Shown in pieces: positions 7,864-18,163 of a stretch of 64,000 nt of DNA. Made by a program: the position numbers and the translations under genes. The stretch is taken from assembly GCF_008329605.1 (NCBI RefSeq), contig NZ_NPKO01000002.1:124001-188000 (forward strand), in the 5' to 3' direction. This stretch comes from Mycolicibacterium sp. P9-64. Lineage in GTDB: Bacteria > Actinomycetota > Actinomycetes > Mycobacteriales > Mycobacteriaceae. The notes beneath the pieces were generated by a model that saw only the letters and a list, made by a program, of their open reading frames with translations, was not told where the DNA came from and did not search any database. The number at the start of each line of letters is the position of its first letter. Position 1 is the stretch's first letter.

Positions 7864-9397
7864 CCGATTCCGCTGCGGCGACCAATGATCCGTCGCGGGC
7901 CAGCTGCACGACGGCGTCGATCTCGGGGGCGAGGTAGCGGTCGGCGCCAGGGCCCTCGACGCGTTCCCGCACGGCGGCGACGACTGCGCCGGTCGCCGCC
8001 GCAGGTGACAGCGGTGCGCGCATGTCGATGCCGCGCGCCGCGGTGAGCACCTCGATGGCCAGGACGCGGGTGAGGCCGTCGATGGCCCTGCGCAGCTTGC
8101 GCGCCGCCGACCAGCCCATCGATACGTGGTCCTCCTGCATCGCCGACGACGGAATCGAGTCGACGCTCGCGGGGCTTGCCAACCGCTTGAGCTCGGAAAC
8201 GATTGCGGCCTGGGTGTACTGGGCGATCATGTGGCCGCTGTCCACGCCGGGGTCGTCGGCGAGGAACGCGTTGAGCCCGTGGTTGCGGGCGGCGTCGAGG
8301 AAGCGGTCGGTCCGGCGTTCGCTGATACTGGCCACGTCGGCGACGACGATGGCGAGGAAGTCCAGCACGTAGGCGACCGGCGCGCCATGGAAGTTGCCGT
8401 TCGACTCGACGCCGTCGTCGGTGACGACGGGGTTGTCGACGACGCTGGCCAACTCCCAGGTCGCGACGTTGCGGGCATGCGCGATGGTGTCGCGTGCGGC
8501 GCCGGCAACCTGCGGTGCGCAGCGCAGCGAGTACGCGTCCTGGACCAGAGTGCAATCCGGCCCGCTGTGGCTTGCCACGATGGGTGAACCCGCCAGGATG
8601 CGGGTCATGTTCGCCGCGGCGACGGCCTGGCCCGGCTGAGGTCGCAGGGCGTGCAGGTGCGCGGCGAAGACCTTGTCGGAGCCAAGCAACCCTTCGACGC
8701 TCATCGCCGCCGCGACGTCGGCAAGCACCAGCAGCCGATCCAGGTCGGCCAGCGCCAGAATCAGTTGTCCGAGCATGCCGTCCGTGCCGTTGATGAGGGC
8801 AAGGCCCTCCTTTTCAGCGAAGACGATGGGTTCGATGCCATGCGCGCGCAGAGCGTCGGCAGCAGGCACGATCTCGCCGTCGGTGGTGCGGACCTGGCCC
8901 TCGCCCATGACCGCCAGGGCCACGTGTGCCAGCGGCGCGAGGTCACCTGAACAGCCAAGGCTGCCGTACTCGTAGACCAGCGGCGTCAAGCCCGAGGACA
9001 GCAGTCCGGCGTAGGCCTGCGCCACCTCGGGGCGCACACCGGTATGGCCCGTGGTCAGCGTCGACAGTCTCAGCAACATCATCGCCCGGATGACCTCGCG
9101 CTCGACCTCGGGACCCGATCCTGCGGCATGGGAGCGAATGAGACTGCGTTGCAGTTTGGTTCGGAGCTCCAGCGGAATGTGACGGGTCGCAAGGGCGCCG
9201 AACCCGGTGGAGATGCCGTACACCGGCACGGGGTCGTCGGCGAGTGCCTCGATGCGGCTCCGGCTCGCCGCCATGGCGGCAAGGGCGTCGTCCCCGATCG
9301 TCACCGGGGCGCCGTGGCGGGCCACCCGCACGACGTCCTCCCCGGTGCTCGGAGCGATACCAACGACGACGGGAGTCAGGAGAGCGGATTCGGACAT
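7844..9397 (-). CDS. hutH: Histidine ammonia-lyase
   Basis: 517 residues, full family length, starting MSESALLTPVVV. It converts L-histidine to trans-urocanate and ammonia, feeding HutU. All canonical elements are present: YGISTGFG (Tyr60), RSHAAGSG, the MIO triad as Cys149-Ser150-Gly151 in YGSLGCSGDLAPLAH, LINGTDGML, VQDAYSLR, GNFHGAP and SSAMQEDHVSMG. A Cys in the first position of the triad is common in actinobacterial HutH. The last 20 bp overlap tail-to-tail with the MIO-less paralogue on the other strand. It is monocistronic and divergent from a lipoprotein gene. Confidence 0.97.
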   Translation of the reverse strand: MSESALLTPVVVGIAPSTGEDVVRVARHGAPVTIGDDALAAMAASRSRIEALADDPVPVYGISTGFGALATRHIPLELRTKLQRSLIRSHAAGSGPEVEREVIRAMMLLRLSTLTTGHTGVRPEVAQAYAGLLSSGLTPLVYEYGSLGCSGDLAPLAHVALAVMGEGQVRTTDGEIVPAADALRAHGIEPIVFAEKEGLALINGTDGMLGQLILALADLDRLLVLADVAAAMSVEGLLGSDKVFAAHLHALRPQPGQAVAAANMTRILAGSPIVASHSGPDCTLVQDAYSLRCAPQVAGAARDTIAHARNVATWELASVVDNPVVTDDGVESNGNFHGAPVAYVLDFLAIVVADVASISERRTDRFLDAARNHGLNAFLADDPGVDSGHMIAQYTQAAIVSELKRLASPASVDSIPSSAMQEDHVSMGWSAARKLRRAIDGLTRVLAIEVLTAARGIDMRAPLSPAAATGAVVAAVRERVEGPGADRYLAPEIDAVVQLARDGSLVAAAESVTGPLA

Positions 9398-9454
9398 CCG
9401 ATGATTGTGCACGCTCCGCCCATTAGGTTGGAACGATCGACGACAGGAGATTTG

Positions 9455-10660
9455 ATGCGGCGCAGTGTGCAGTTCGGTGTCCTCGTTGCCAGCGCGCTGG
9501 TCGTGGCAGCGTGCGGCAACGACACCAGGAGTGCTGACCCCGCGCCGAGCACCACCGCGCCGACGACCTCCCCTCCGCCCGCCGTCGTCGACCCCAAGCT
9601 GCTCGACGTCGGCACGTACCCGACCGTTCCGTATCCGCCGCTGGGCGTCGCGGGCTCTCCCGAAGCGGGCGTGATCGCCGATGCGAAGCAGATGGCCAAC
9701 TTCGTCGTCGGGCCGTGGGCGATCGACGAAAGACTGATCGACCCGTATCTCGACAGTTTCTACCTCATCGACACCGCCACCGCGCTGATGGGACTCGGAC
9801 CGGAGACGGTCGCGGTGGCCGCGGGCAAGCGCGGCTTGATCAATGGCTTCGCCTCGGAACGGCAGGAGACCGACAAGACCGCATTGGTGAACGCGGTGTT
9901 GCGGTTTTCCGATCCCGGCGCCGCTGCGGCGGCCGCCGCCGACATGGGCGATGCCTCCGCCAAGTTCGCGATCGCGGGTAGCACGCCGACGGTCGTAGCC
10001 ATTCCTGGCCATCCCGACGCGGTGGCCTCCACCTACCCGTTCACACCGCACGGATCCGACAAGACCAGGGCCACGATCCGGTCGTTCACGCCACACGGGC
10101 CCTACGTGCTGATGCAGTTCGTCCAGGCGGTCGATGGTGTCGACGCGGCTGCGGCGCTGGTTGCCAAGGCAATCGACGCGCAGGGCCCGTCGATTGATCA
10201 GTTCAAGGCGGCGGCGCCGGAGGCGCTGGCCGCAGTTCCGTTGGATCCCACGGGATTACTGGCCAAGACGCTGCCGACGACATCGGCAGCGAGGGCGAAG
10301 AACGCCGTGTACGACATCCGGGGTGCGGCGCACTTTCAGACCGATCCGATCGCGTCGACGAAGCTGTTCAAGGAGAACGGGGTGTCAGAGGTCGCGATGG
10401 CCAAGACGAACGTCTATCAAGCGAAGAACGCGGCGGGCGCGATAGCCATCACCGACTCGTTCGGCATGGAGGTCACGTCGGAGGGCACCGCCGCTGCGGC
10501 CCCGATACCCCAACTGCCGCACAGTCATTGCATGGGGTTTCCGAAGGGCTTCTACTGCGTGGCGCCGGCGGGGGAGTACGCGATCGAGGCCAGGGGTGAG
10601 CAGTTGCTCGATGTGCAGCAACAGATCTCGGCGCAATACGTGATCCTCACGGCGCACTGA
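9455..10660 (+). CDS. Mycobacterial lipoprotein (DUF7373-like)
   Basis: 401 residues. ATG follows CAGGAGA. Signal peptide with lipobox VAAC (Cys about residue 20), then a Ser/Thr/Pro-rich linker and a large soluble part containing YPTVPYPPLG early and HSHCMGFPKGFYC near the end, with a conserved-looking cysteine pair there. Several such lipoproteins of unknown function occur in mycobacteria; the DUF7373 assignment is from general resemblance. It is followed after 3 bp by the Cdh gene, suggesting co-transcription. Extracellular face of the membrane; role unknown. Confidence 0.85.
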   Translation: MRRSVQFGVLVASALVVAACGNDTRSADPAPSTTAPTTSPPPAVVDPKLLDVGTYPTVPYPPLGVAGSPEAGVIADAKQMANFVVGPWAIDERLIDPYLDSFYLIDTATALMGLGPETVAVAAGKRGLINGFASERQETDKTALVNAVLRFSDPGAAAAAAADMGDASAKFAIAGSTPTVVAIPGHPDAVASTYPFTPHGSDKTRATIRSFTPHGPYVLMQFVQAVDGVDAAAALVAKAIDAQGPSIDQFKAAAPEALAAVPLDPTGLLAKTLPTTSAARAKNAVYDIRGAAHFQTDPIASTKLFKENGVSEVAMAKTNVYQAKNAAGAIAITDSFGMEVTSEGTAAAAPIPQLPHSHCMGFPKGFYCVAPAGEYAIEARGEQLLDVQQQISAQYVILTAH

Positions 10661-10663
10661 GCC

Positions 10664-11521
10664 GTGCGTCGACTTCTGCATCATGGCTGTCGGCGGCCGA
10701 AAACTGCAGCCCTCCTGCAGATCTCGGCGCGAACTCGTGGCGTTCGGGCGGCGGCGATCCTGGCGGCGGCGGTGCTGGCGACGTTGCCCACTGCGGGGAT
10801 CAGCGGAGCGCAGGGCGATCCCAATGCCCTGTGGACCATCGTCAACGGCCAGTGCGTACCCGATCAACTGCAGTACGACAACCCCGCTCCCTGCGCGCAG
10901 GTTGACCTGAGCGCAGGCCAGGAGAATGGGTACACGGTGCTCAAGGATCTCGTCGGGCCGCTGCAGTTCCTGCTCATCCCGACGGGGCGCATCACCGGGA
11001 TCGAGAGTCCGCAGATCCTGGCGCCCGACGCGCCCAACTACTTCGGGGCCGCCTGGCACGCGCGTTCCTTCGTCGAGGAGAACGCAGGACGGACGCTGCC
11101 GCGGGATTGGATGAGCCTCGCGATCAACTCCGCGCAGGCGCGGACACAGACACAACTTCACATCCACGTCGACTGCCTGCGCGCCGACGTACACGAAGCA
11201 TTGGTCCAACATTCATCCGCGGTCGGCCCTCAGTGGGCCGAATTCCCGGTGCCGTTGGCAGGCCGTCGCTACGACGCCGTCGCCGTTGACGGCGAGGATC
11301 TCGACGCGGTGAACCCATTCGCCCTCCTTGCCGACGGCATTCCCGGCGCACGCGCCGACATGGGCAACCAGACGCTCGTCGTGGCCGGCGCGGTGCGGGC
11401 CGACGGAGCGCCGGGGTTCGTCGTCCTCGCCGATCACGTGGACGAAGCCACCGGTGACATGGCGAGCGGAGAAACGTTGCAGGACCACGACACGTGCGCC
11501 GCGCCAGCCGTCGGAAAGTGA
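10664..11521 (+). CDS. cdh: CDP-diacylglycerol pyrophosphatase
   Basis: 285 residues from a GTG three bases after the lipoprotein gene. N-terminal signal/anchor with a hydrophobic Ala-rich run at about residues 28-47, then the Cdh domain: WTIVNGQCVPD, a phosphate-site region LLIPTGRITGIESP and the HIT-like catalytic string QLHIHVDC. Cdh hydrolyses CDP-diacylglycerol to phosphatidate and CMP at the membrane and can turn over phospholipid precursors. Cysteines at C-terminal HDTCAAP and in DCLR may form a disulfide outside the cytoplasm. The exact start is uncertain because GTG is weak and no strong ribosome site precedes it. Confidence 0.88.
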   Translation: MRRLLHHGCRRPKTAALLQISARTRGVRAAAILAAAVLATLPTAGISGAQGDPNALWTIVNGQCVPDQLQYDNPAPCAQVDLSAGQENGYTVLKDLVGPLQFLLIPTGRITGIESPQILAPDAPNYFGAAWHARSFVEENAGRTLPRDWMSLAINSAQARTQTQLHIHVDCLRADVHEALVQHSSAVGPQWAEFPVPLAGRRYDAVAVDGEDLDAVNPFALLADGIPGARADMGNQTLVVAGAVRADGAPGFVVLADHVDEATGDMASGETLQDHDTCAAPAVGK

Positions 11522-11547
11522 TCGACTACGGCCGAAAGATGCTGGTG

Positions 11548-11826
11548 CTAAGTAGTTTCGGCGTGGACCAGAACCGCGACGTAACCGATCGGGATGCCGG
11601 TCTTGGTCGCGATGCACCTCCGCGCCGCCAACTCGACCGTTGCACGGCGCCTGGTATGAGTGACGCCGTCGATCTCGGGGATCCGGATCAGCCAGCCGCC
11701 CGCGTCGCGGCTGACCTCGGCGTCGAAGCACTGACCGATGGTCGGACAACTGACACGGCGAGCGTTGCGCTGGCTGCGGACGGTGTGCAGCAGCGGTGCA
11801 CGCCTCGTGGAGGGCTGAGTAGGCAT
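11548..11826 (-). CDS. Small HicB-like protein
   Basis: 92 residues. The core FDAEVSRDAGGWLIRIPEIDG followed by TRRRATVELAARRCIA resembles the partial RNase H-like fold of HicB antitoxins and related mycobacterial small proteins. No HicA toxin gene (short dsRBD-like ORF) is visible beside it, so it is either an orphan antitoxin-like protein or a repurposed fold. It lies between the convergent cdh gene and the kup gene and has its own spacing of about 100 bp to kup. Confidence 0.6.
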   Translation of the reverse strand: MPTQPSTRRAPLLHTVRSQRNARRVSCPTIGQCFDAEVSRDAGGWLIRIPEIDGVTHTRRRATVELAARRCIATKTGIPIGYVAVLVHAETT

Positions 11827-11926
11827 GAGTGGTTTCCTGAGTCGACGACGAACCGTGCGCGAGAATAGCTGGGATATAGCCGGAAACCCAATCGGACTAG
11901 ATTGCCATTGCCCATGCGCGCCCGAC

Positions 11927-13840
11927 CTAGATCTCGAGGCGTTCGCCCATGATCACGGTCTTGTCCTGATCGAGGCCGAAGTAGTTGCTGGCGTCCGTGC
12001 TGAACTTCGCGGTGGCGATGAACAGCCGCTTGCGCCACGTCGGCATCGTCTTGGCCTTGCCCCTCGACAGCTCCAGCTTGGAGAGGAAGTAGGAGGCGCC
12101 TTCGATGGTGATCGGGCCCTCGGTCTGTTCGGGGTCCAGAAGTCGAAGTGCACCTGCGACGTTCGGCGTCTCCATGTAGCCGTAGTTCGCCGTGACGTGG
12201 ATGATCCCGTCCTTCGCGTAACCCAGCGAGTCGACCGTGACTCGCTCCGAATCTGGGACACGCGGCACGGGAACCGTTTCGATGGCCATGATGACGCACT
12301 GTTCGTGGCGGACGTGGTTGTGCTCGACGTTCGCGCGCATCGCGAGCGGGGCAGTCTTCTTGCCGCGGTTGAGGAAGACCGCCGTTCCTGCGACGCGCAC
12401 CAAAGGCGGTTCGCTGCAGGCGATCTCGTCGATGAATTCGCGTAGGGAGCCCTCCGCTTCCTCGCGTTCCTTCGAGACGAGGATGCGCCCCCGTTCCCAC
12501 GTCCGCATCACGGTGAACGCCACGATGGCGATCAGAAGCGGCAGCCATGCGCCGTGGACGAGTTTGGTCAGGTTCGCCGCGAGGAACATCAGGTCGATCA
12601 GTATCAGTGCACCGCCGCCGCCGAGCACGATCCACAGCGGCGTCCGCCACCGGGTGTGGGCGATGTAGAGGAACAGCGTCGTGGTGATGGTGATCGTTCC
12701 GGTGACCGTCATGCCGTAGGCGTACGCCAACGCGGCCGAGCTTTGAAACGCGAACACCAGAGTCAGCACCGTGATGGTCAGGATCCCGTTGATCGACGGC
12801 ACGTATACCTGGCCGTAGGCCTTCGCCGACGTGTGCACCACCCGCAGCCGCGGCAGATAGCCGAGTTGAGCGGCCTGCGAGGCCACCGAGAACGCGCCGG
12901 TGATCACGGCTTGCGACGCGATGACGGTGGCCGCGGTGGCCAGCAAGACCATCGGCAGGCGGGCCCAGTCGGGGGTGAGCAGAAAGAAGGGTGCGCTCAC
13001 TTTGCTTTCGTCACCGAGGATCAGCGCACCTTGGCCGAAATAGCTCAGCACGCACGCAGGTAACACCACGAACAGCCAGCCCAACATGATTGGCTTCCGA
13101 CTGAAGTGACCCATATCGGCGTAGATCGCCTCCGCGCCGGTGACGGCGAGCACGATCGCGGCCAGCGCGAAGAAGGCGATGTGAAAGTGCCCGAACATGA
13201 ACGACAGCGCGTAGGTCGGTGACAGCGCCTTGAGAATTTCGGGGTGTCCGATGATGCCGGCCACGCCGCAGGCCCCGATGGCGGTGAACCAGAGGATCAT
13301 GATCGGTCCGAAGAAGCGCCCGACGATGGCAGTGCCATGGCGCTGGACGGCGAACAGCGCCACGATGATGACCGCGGTGATCGGCAGGATCCAGGCGTCC
13401 AGACTGGGTTCGACGGTCTTGAGTCCCTCAACTGCGGACAGCACGGAGATCGCCGGGGTGATCATGCTGTCACCGAAGAACAGCGAGGCCCCGAACAGGC
13501 CGAGGGCCGCGAGCATCACGGCGGTGCGACGCCGCCCGTCCGCCACGTTCCACCGGCGCAGCATCGTGATGAGCGCCATGATGCCGCCCTCGCCGTCGTT
13601 GTCGGCACGCATCACCAGGGTGATGTAGGTCAGGGTGATGATGATCATCACCGACCAGAAGATCGTCGACACCACGCCGTAGACGTTGTCGGTGCTGATC
13701 GGAACCGGGTGCGGGTCGGCGGGGTTGAACACCGTCTGGATGGTGTAGATCGGGCTGGTCCCGATGTCGCCGAAGACCACGCCGAGTGCGGCGACGACGA
13801 TGGCGAGCCGGACCGGGCCAGTCTTGGGTGTCGGGTGCAC
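11927..13840 (-). CDS. kup: KUP-family potassium uptake protein
   Basis: 637 residues. Start at a GTG preceded by GAGGAG. About twelve transmembrane segments occupy residues 10-440, beginning with ALGVVFGDIGTSPIYT, the KUP family signature, then DNDGEGG and ADMGHFSRKPI; a ~180-residue cytoplasmic tail follows. It imports K+ with protons. Reads monocistronic and is divergent from a small membrane protein gene. No riboswitch-like structure was recognised in the 129-bp upstream gap. Confidence 0.96.
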   Translation of the reverse strand: MHPTPKTGPVRLAIVVAALGVVFGDIGTSPIYTIQTVFNPADPHPVPISTDNVYGVVSTIFWSVMIIITLTYITLVMRADNDGEGGIMALITMLRRWNVADGRRRTAVMLAALGLFGASLFFGDSMITPAISVLSAVEGLKTVEPSLDAWILPITAVIIVALFAVQRHGTAIVGRFFGPIMILWFTAIGACGVAGIIGHPEILKALSPTYALSFMFGHFHIAFFALAAIVLAVTGAEAIYADMGHFSRKPIMLGWLFVVLPACVLSYFGQGALILGDESKVSAPFFLLTPDWARLPMVLLATAATVIASQAVITGAFSVASQAAQLGYLPRLRVVHTSAKAYGQVYVPSINGILTITVLTLVFAFQSSAALAYAYGMTVTGTITITTTLFLYIAHTRWRTPLWIVLGGGGALILIDLMFLAANLTKLVHGAWLPLLIAIVAFTVMRTWERGRILVSKEREEAEGSLREFIDEIACSEPPLVRVAGTAVFLNRGKKTAPLAMRANVEHNHVRHEQCVIMAIETVPVPRVPDSERVTVDSLGYAKDGIIHVTANYGYMETPNVAGALRLLDPEQTEGPITIEGASYFLSKLELSRGKAKTMPTWRKRLFIATAKFSTDASNYFGLDQDKTVIMGERLEI

Positions 13841-13969
13841 GTCAGCTCCTCGATTTGCACAGCGCGCCACGGGGTTGTCGACGACCCCCCCGCAAGGATC
13901 TTGCCCCAAACGCGTATGGAAAGCGTCAGGAGTGCGCTCCCGGCCCGTTCGGGGCCGTAGAAATGTGAC

Positions 13970-14507
13970 GTGGCCGAGAAGTACGACAGTCGCAACACGC
14001 GAGTACGGGAGGGCGTCCGCAGGCGGGTGCCCGTTCTCGACGGGCAGCGGGCGTGGGGCTCGATCGACACCGGTGTGAGCAGGCAGGGATTCCGGCGCTA
14101 TCGGTTGGTGGTGTTTCCGCCAGGGATCAGCGACGTGGAGCGGCGGCTGTTACGGCTGTGGCATCGGTGGCCGGTCTGGGGCGCGACGGCGTGGCTGGTG
14201 GCCGTGATCCCGTTCGTGGGGACCCCGAACGCGACGATCGCCGTGATCGCCGCCACCGTACTGTTTGTCGGCGGCGGTGCAACGCTTTTCGTGATGCTGG
14301 GAGCTCTTCGGACGCGGGTGCGGACGATGTCGGTGGTGCTCATCTCCGGGTACGCGAACCCGCTCGCGGCTGCGGCGTACACCGAGATGAAGGAAGTGGC
14401 CATCATCCTGTGCGCCGCCGATACCCTGCGCGACGAGGGCAGCATTTCGCCGGCCCAGCACGAGGCGCTCTGGTGGCAGGCGTACGAACGGCTCGACGGT
14501 CGCACCG

Positions 14508-14515
<8 letters not shown>
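13970..14515 (+). CDS. Membrane protein, DUF6611-like
   Basis: 181 residues from GTG. A basic N-terminus is followed by VFPPGISDVERRLLRLWHRWP, two transmembrane helices (about residues 70-87 and 90-110), and a soluble C-terminus containing ADTLRDEGSISPAQHE. Mycobacterial proteins of this layout are annotated DUF6611; no function is known to me. The DUF number is from recollection of the layout. A possible small ORF overlaps its stop codon. Confidence 0.75.
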
Positions 14516-16444
<1,929 letters not shown>

Positions 16445-16456
16445 ACTGCCTCCTAA

Positions 16457-16477
16457 ATGATCACCAGATGTGATCAT
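16457..16477. promoter_or_regulatory. Candidate MarR operator (perfect 8-5-8 palindrome)
   Basis: ATGATCAC, five bases CAGAT, then GTGATCAT: a perfect inverted repeat in the 73-bp gap between the divergent SDR and MarR genes. MarR-family dimers normally bind such 16-22 bp palindromes. Its position 12 bp upstream of the SDR ATG and 40 bp from the marR ATG suggests repression of both genes. Confidence 0.75.
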
Positions 16478-16517
16478 CACGGTAGATGACAATCACAGGA
16501 AGTGCTAGTGTCTGCCC

Positions 16518-17009
16518 ATGACGGATCGACCGGCCGGCATCGCCTCGCTCGATGAACGCATTCCGTTTCTGTTGTCTCAGCTGGGCTTTCACGTCGCCGG
16601 CGTGTTTCAGCGCGATATGGGCGATCTGGGCGTCGACCCGCGGTCCTACGCGGTGTTGATGGCGCTGGCGACCGAGAACGGCCAATCCCAACGTCAGCTG
16701 TCCGCCCGGCTCGGCATCCACCGCAACGCGATGGTGGCCGTCATCGACACACTCGAAGCCGGTGGCCTGGTGAAACGCCTGGCGCATCCCGAGGATCGCC
16801 GCGCCTTCGCGATCACGCTCACCGACCGCGCCCACGCTCTGCTGCCGAACCTCGACGAGGCGACCAACGCGCTCGAGGACACCATCACCGAGCCGCTGTC
16901 GGCGGCCGAACGCGTCACGCTGCGCCACCTTCTGCAGCGGATCGCCGTCGGTGCAGGCCTCATCCCCGGAGTCCATCCGGGCCTCGGCACCGGCAAGACG
17001 AACTTCTAG
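16518..17009 (+). CDS. MarR-family transcriptional regulator
   Basis: 163 residues. Winged helix core: VDPRSYAVLMALATENGQSQRQLSARLGIHRNAMVAVIDTLEAGG region (about 35-80, recognition helix with HRNAMVAVI) and wing AHPEDRRAFAITLT. Divergent from the SDR-DUF1772-methyltransferase operon, with a palindromic operator in between, so it most likely represses that operon and itself until a small aromatic or oxidant ligand is present. Confidence 0.92.
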   Translation: MTDRPAGIASLDERIPFLLSQLGFHVAGVFQRDMGDLGVDPRSYAVLMALATENGQSQRQLSARLGIHRNAMVAVIDTLEAGGLVKRLAHPEDRRAFAITLTDRAHALLPNLDEATNALEDTITEPLSAAERVTLRHLLQRIAVGAGLIPGVHPGLGTGKTNF

Positions 17010-17059
17010 CGATGGCGGATGTGGCGGCCCTGATCAGCTCGAGTCGCTAGGGTGCGGTC

Positions 17060-17425
17060 ATGAACCGCCCAGACATCTTCGATCGCATACCCGCCGATCT
17101 CGTCGGCAAGGGCGTCTACGGTCAACCCATCGAAGTCGACGGAGCCACGGTCATTCCCGTCGCCAAGGTCCGCGCTGGTGGCTCCGCCACCCCTCTCGGC
17201 GTCTTCGTCATCCGCGACGGCGGCGTCTCGTGGACTGCCGCGGTCAACCAGGACCGCATAGCGCTTCTCGGCGTGATCACGGGGTTGGCGTCCGCGGTGA
17301 TAGCGACGCTGGCGGTGCTGCGCCGACCGCCATGGCCCGACATCGTTCTGCACGACGACGTTGCGAATATCAAGCTCCGAAAGCGACTCGCGCTTGCGCG
17401 GCGTGCCGTCGGGGATGCGGGGTGA
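17060..17425 (+). CDS. YtfJ/GerW-like protein with C-terminal membrane helix
   Basis: 121 residues. Residues 10-60 (KGVYGQPIEVDGATVIPVAKV, PLGVFVIRDGGVSW) match the GerW/YtfJ family also seen in non-sporulating actinobacteria. A membrane helix follows at about residues 68-88 (ALLGVITGLASAVIATLAVL), then a basic tail. It ends 3 bp before the HAD gene and may be co-transcribed. Function in mycobacteria is unknown. Confidence 0.75.
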   Translation: MNRPDIFDRIPADLVGKGVYGQPIEVDGATVIPVAKVRAGGSATPLGVFVIRDGGVSWTAAVNQDRIALLGVITGLASAVIATLAVLRRPPWPDIVLHDDVANIKLRKRLALARRAVGDAG

Positions 17426-17428
17426 GCA

Positions 17429-18163
17429 GTGCTGGGTCTGCCGGATGGCATCCGTGCCTGCCTGTTCGATCTCGACGGAGTTCTGACCGATACCGCCAGT
17501 GTGCACCGCAAGGCATGGAAGTCGATGTTCGACGACTTCCTGCGGGCGCGTGACGGCGACCAGTTCCGGCCGTTCGACGTCGATGCCGACTACGGGACCT
17601 ACGTCGACGGGAAGAAGCGCGAGGATGGCGTGCGGTCGTTCCTCGCCAGCCGCGACATCGCGTTGCCGGAGGGCGACCCGGACGACGAGCCAGGAGCCGA
17701 AACCGTGAACGGGCTCGGAAACCGAAAGAACACAGTGTTTCTCGAGGTTCTGCACAGCGAGGGGGTCGAGGTCTTCGAGGGCTCCAGGAAGTACCTGGAG
17801 GCGGTGCACGCCGCCGGGCTCAAGGTCGCCGTGGTGTCCTCGAGTGCCAACACCCGTCAGGTATTGAAGGTCACTGGCCTCGACCGGTTCGTCGGGCAGC
17901 TCGTCGACGCGATCACCATGCGCGACGAGAACATCCCTGGCAAGCCCGCGCCTGACTCGTATCTGCGCGGTGCCGAGCTGCTCGGCATACCGGCGAGCGC
18001 CGCGGCCGTGTTCGAGGACGCGATCGCTGGAGTACAGGCGGGCCACGCAGGCCATTTCGGCGTAGTGATCGGCGTCGACCGCGTCGGTCACGCAGAAGCA
18101 TTGCGCGACAACGGCGCTGACGTCGTCGTCGATGACCTCGCCGACCTGCTGCCCCCATCATGA
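17429..18163 (+). CDS. HAD-superfamily beta-phosphoglucomutase-like enzyme (Rv3400-like)
   Basis: 244 residues from GTG. HAD motif [10 protein letters not shown] at residues 12-20, motif [10 protein letters not shown], lysine motif in [11 protein letters not shown], and motif [16 protein letters not shown]. Fused or paired HAD proteins of this type interconvert beta-glucose 1-phosphate and glucose 6-phosphate. Its TGA overlaps the start of the GH65 gene (ATGA), the same arrangement as Rv3400-Rv3401, so the two enzymes should process a disaccharide in sequence. Confidence 0.92.
   Translation: MLGLPDGIRACLFDLDGVLTDTASVHRKAWKSMFDDFLRARDGDQFRPFDVDADYGTYVDGKKREDGVRSFLASRDIALPEGDPDDEPGAETVNGLGNRKNTVFLEVLHSEGVEVFEGSRKYLEAVHAAGLKVAVVSSSANTRQVLKVTGLDRFVGQLVDAITMRDENIPGKPAPDSYLRGAELLGIPASAAAVFEDAIAGVQAGHAGHFGVVIGVDRVGHAEALRDNGADVVVDDLADLLPPS

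Noticed and set aside
8945-8953. HutH Cys-Ser-Gly triad as an anomaly
   Set aside because: Cys in place of Ala in the MIO triad is common among actinobacterial HutH enzymes and still forms the cofactor.
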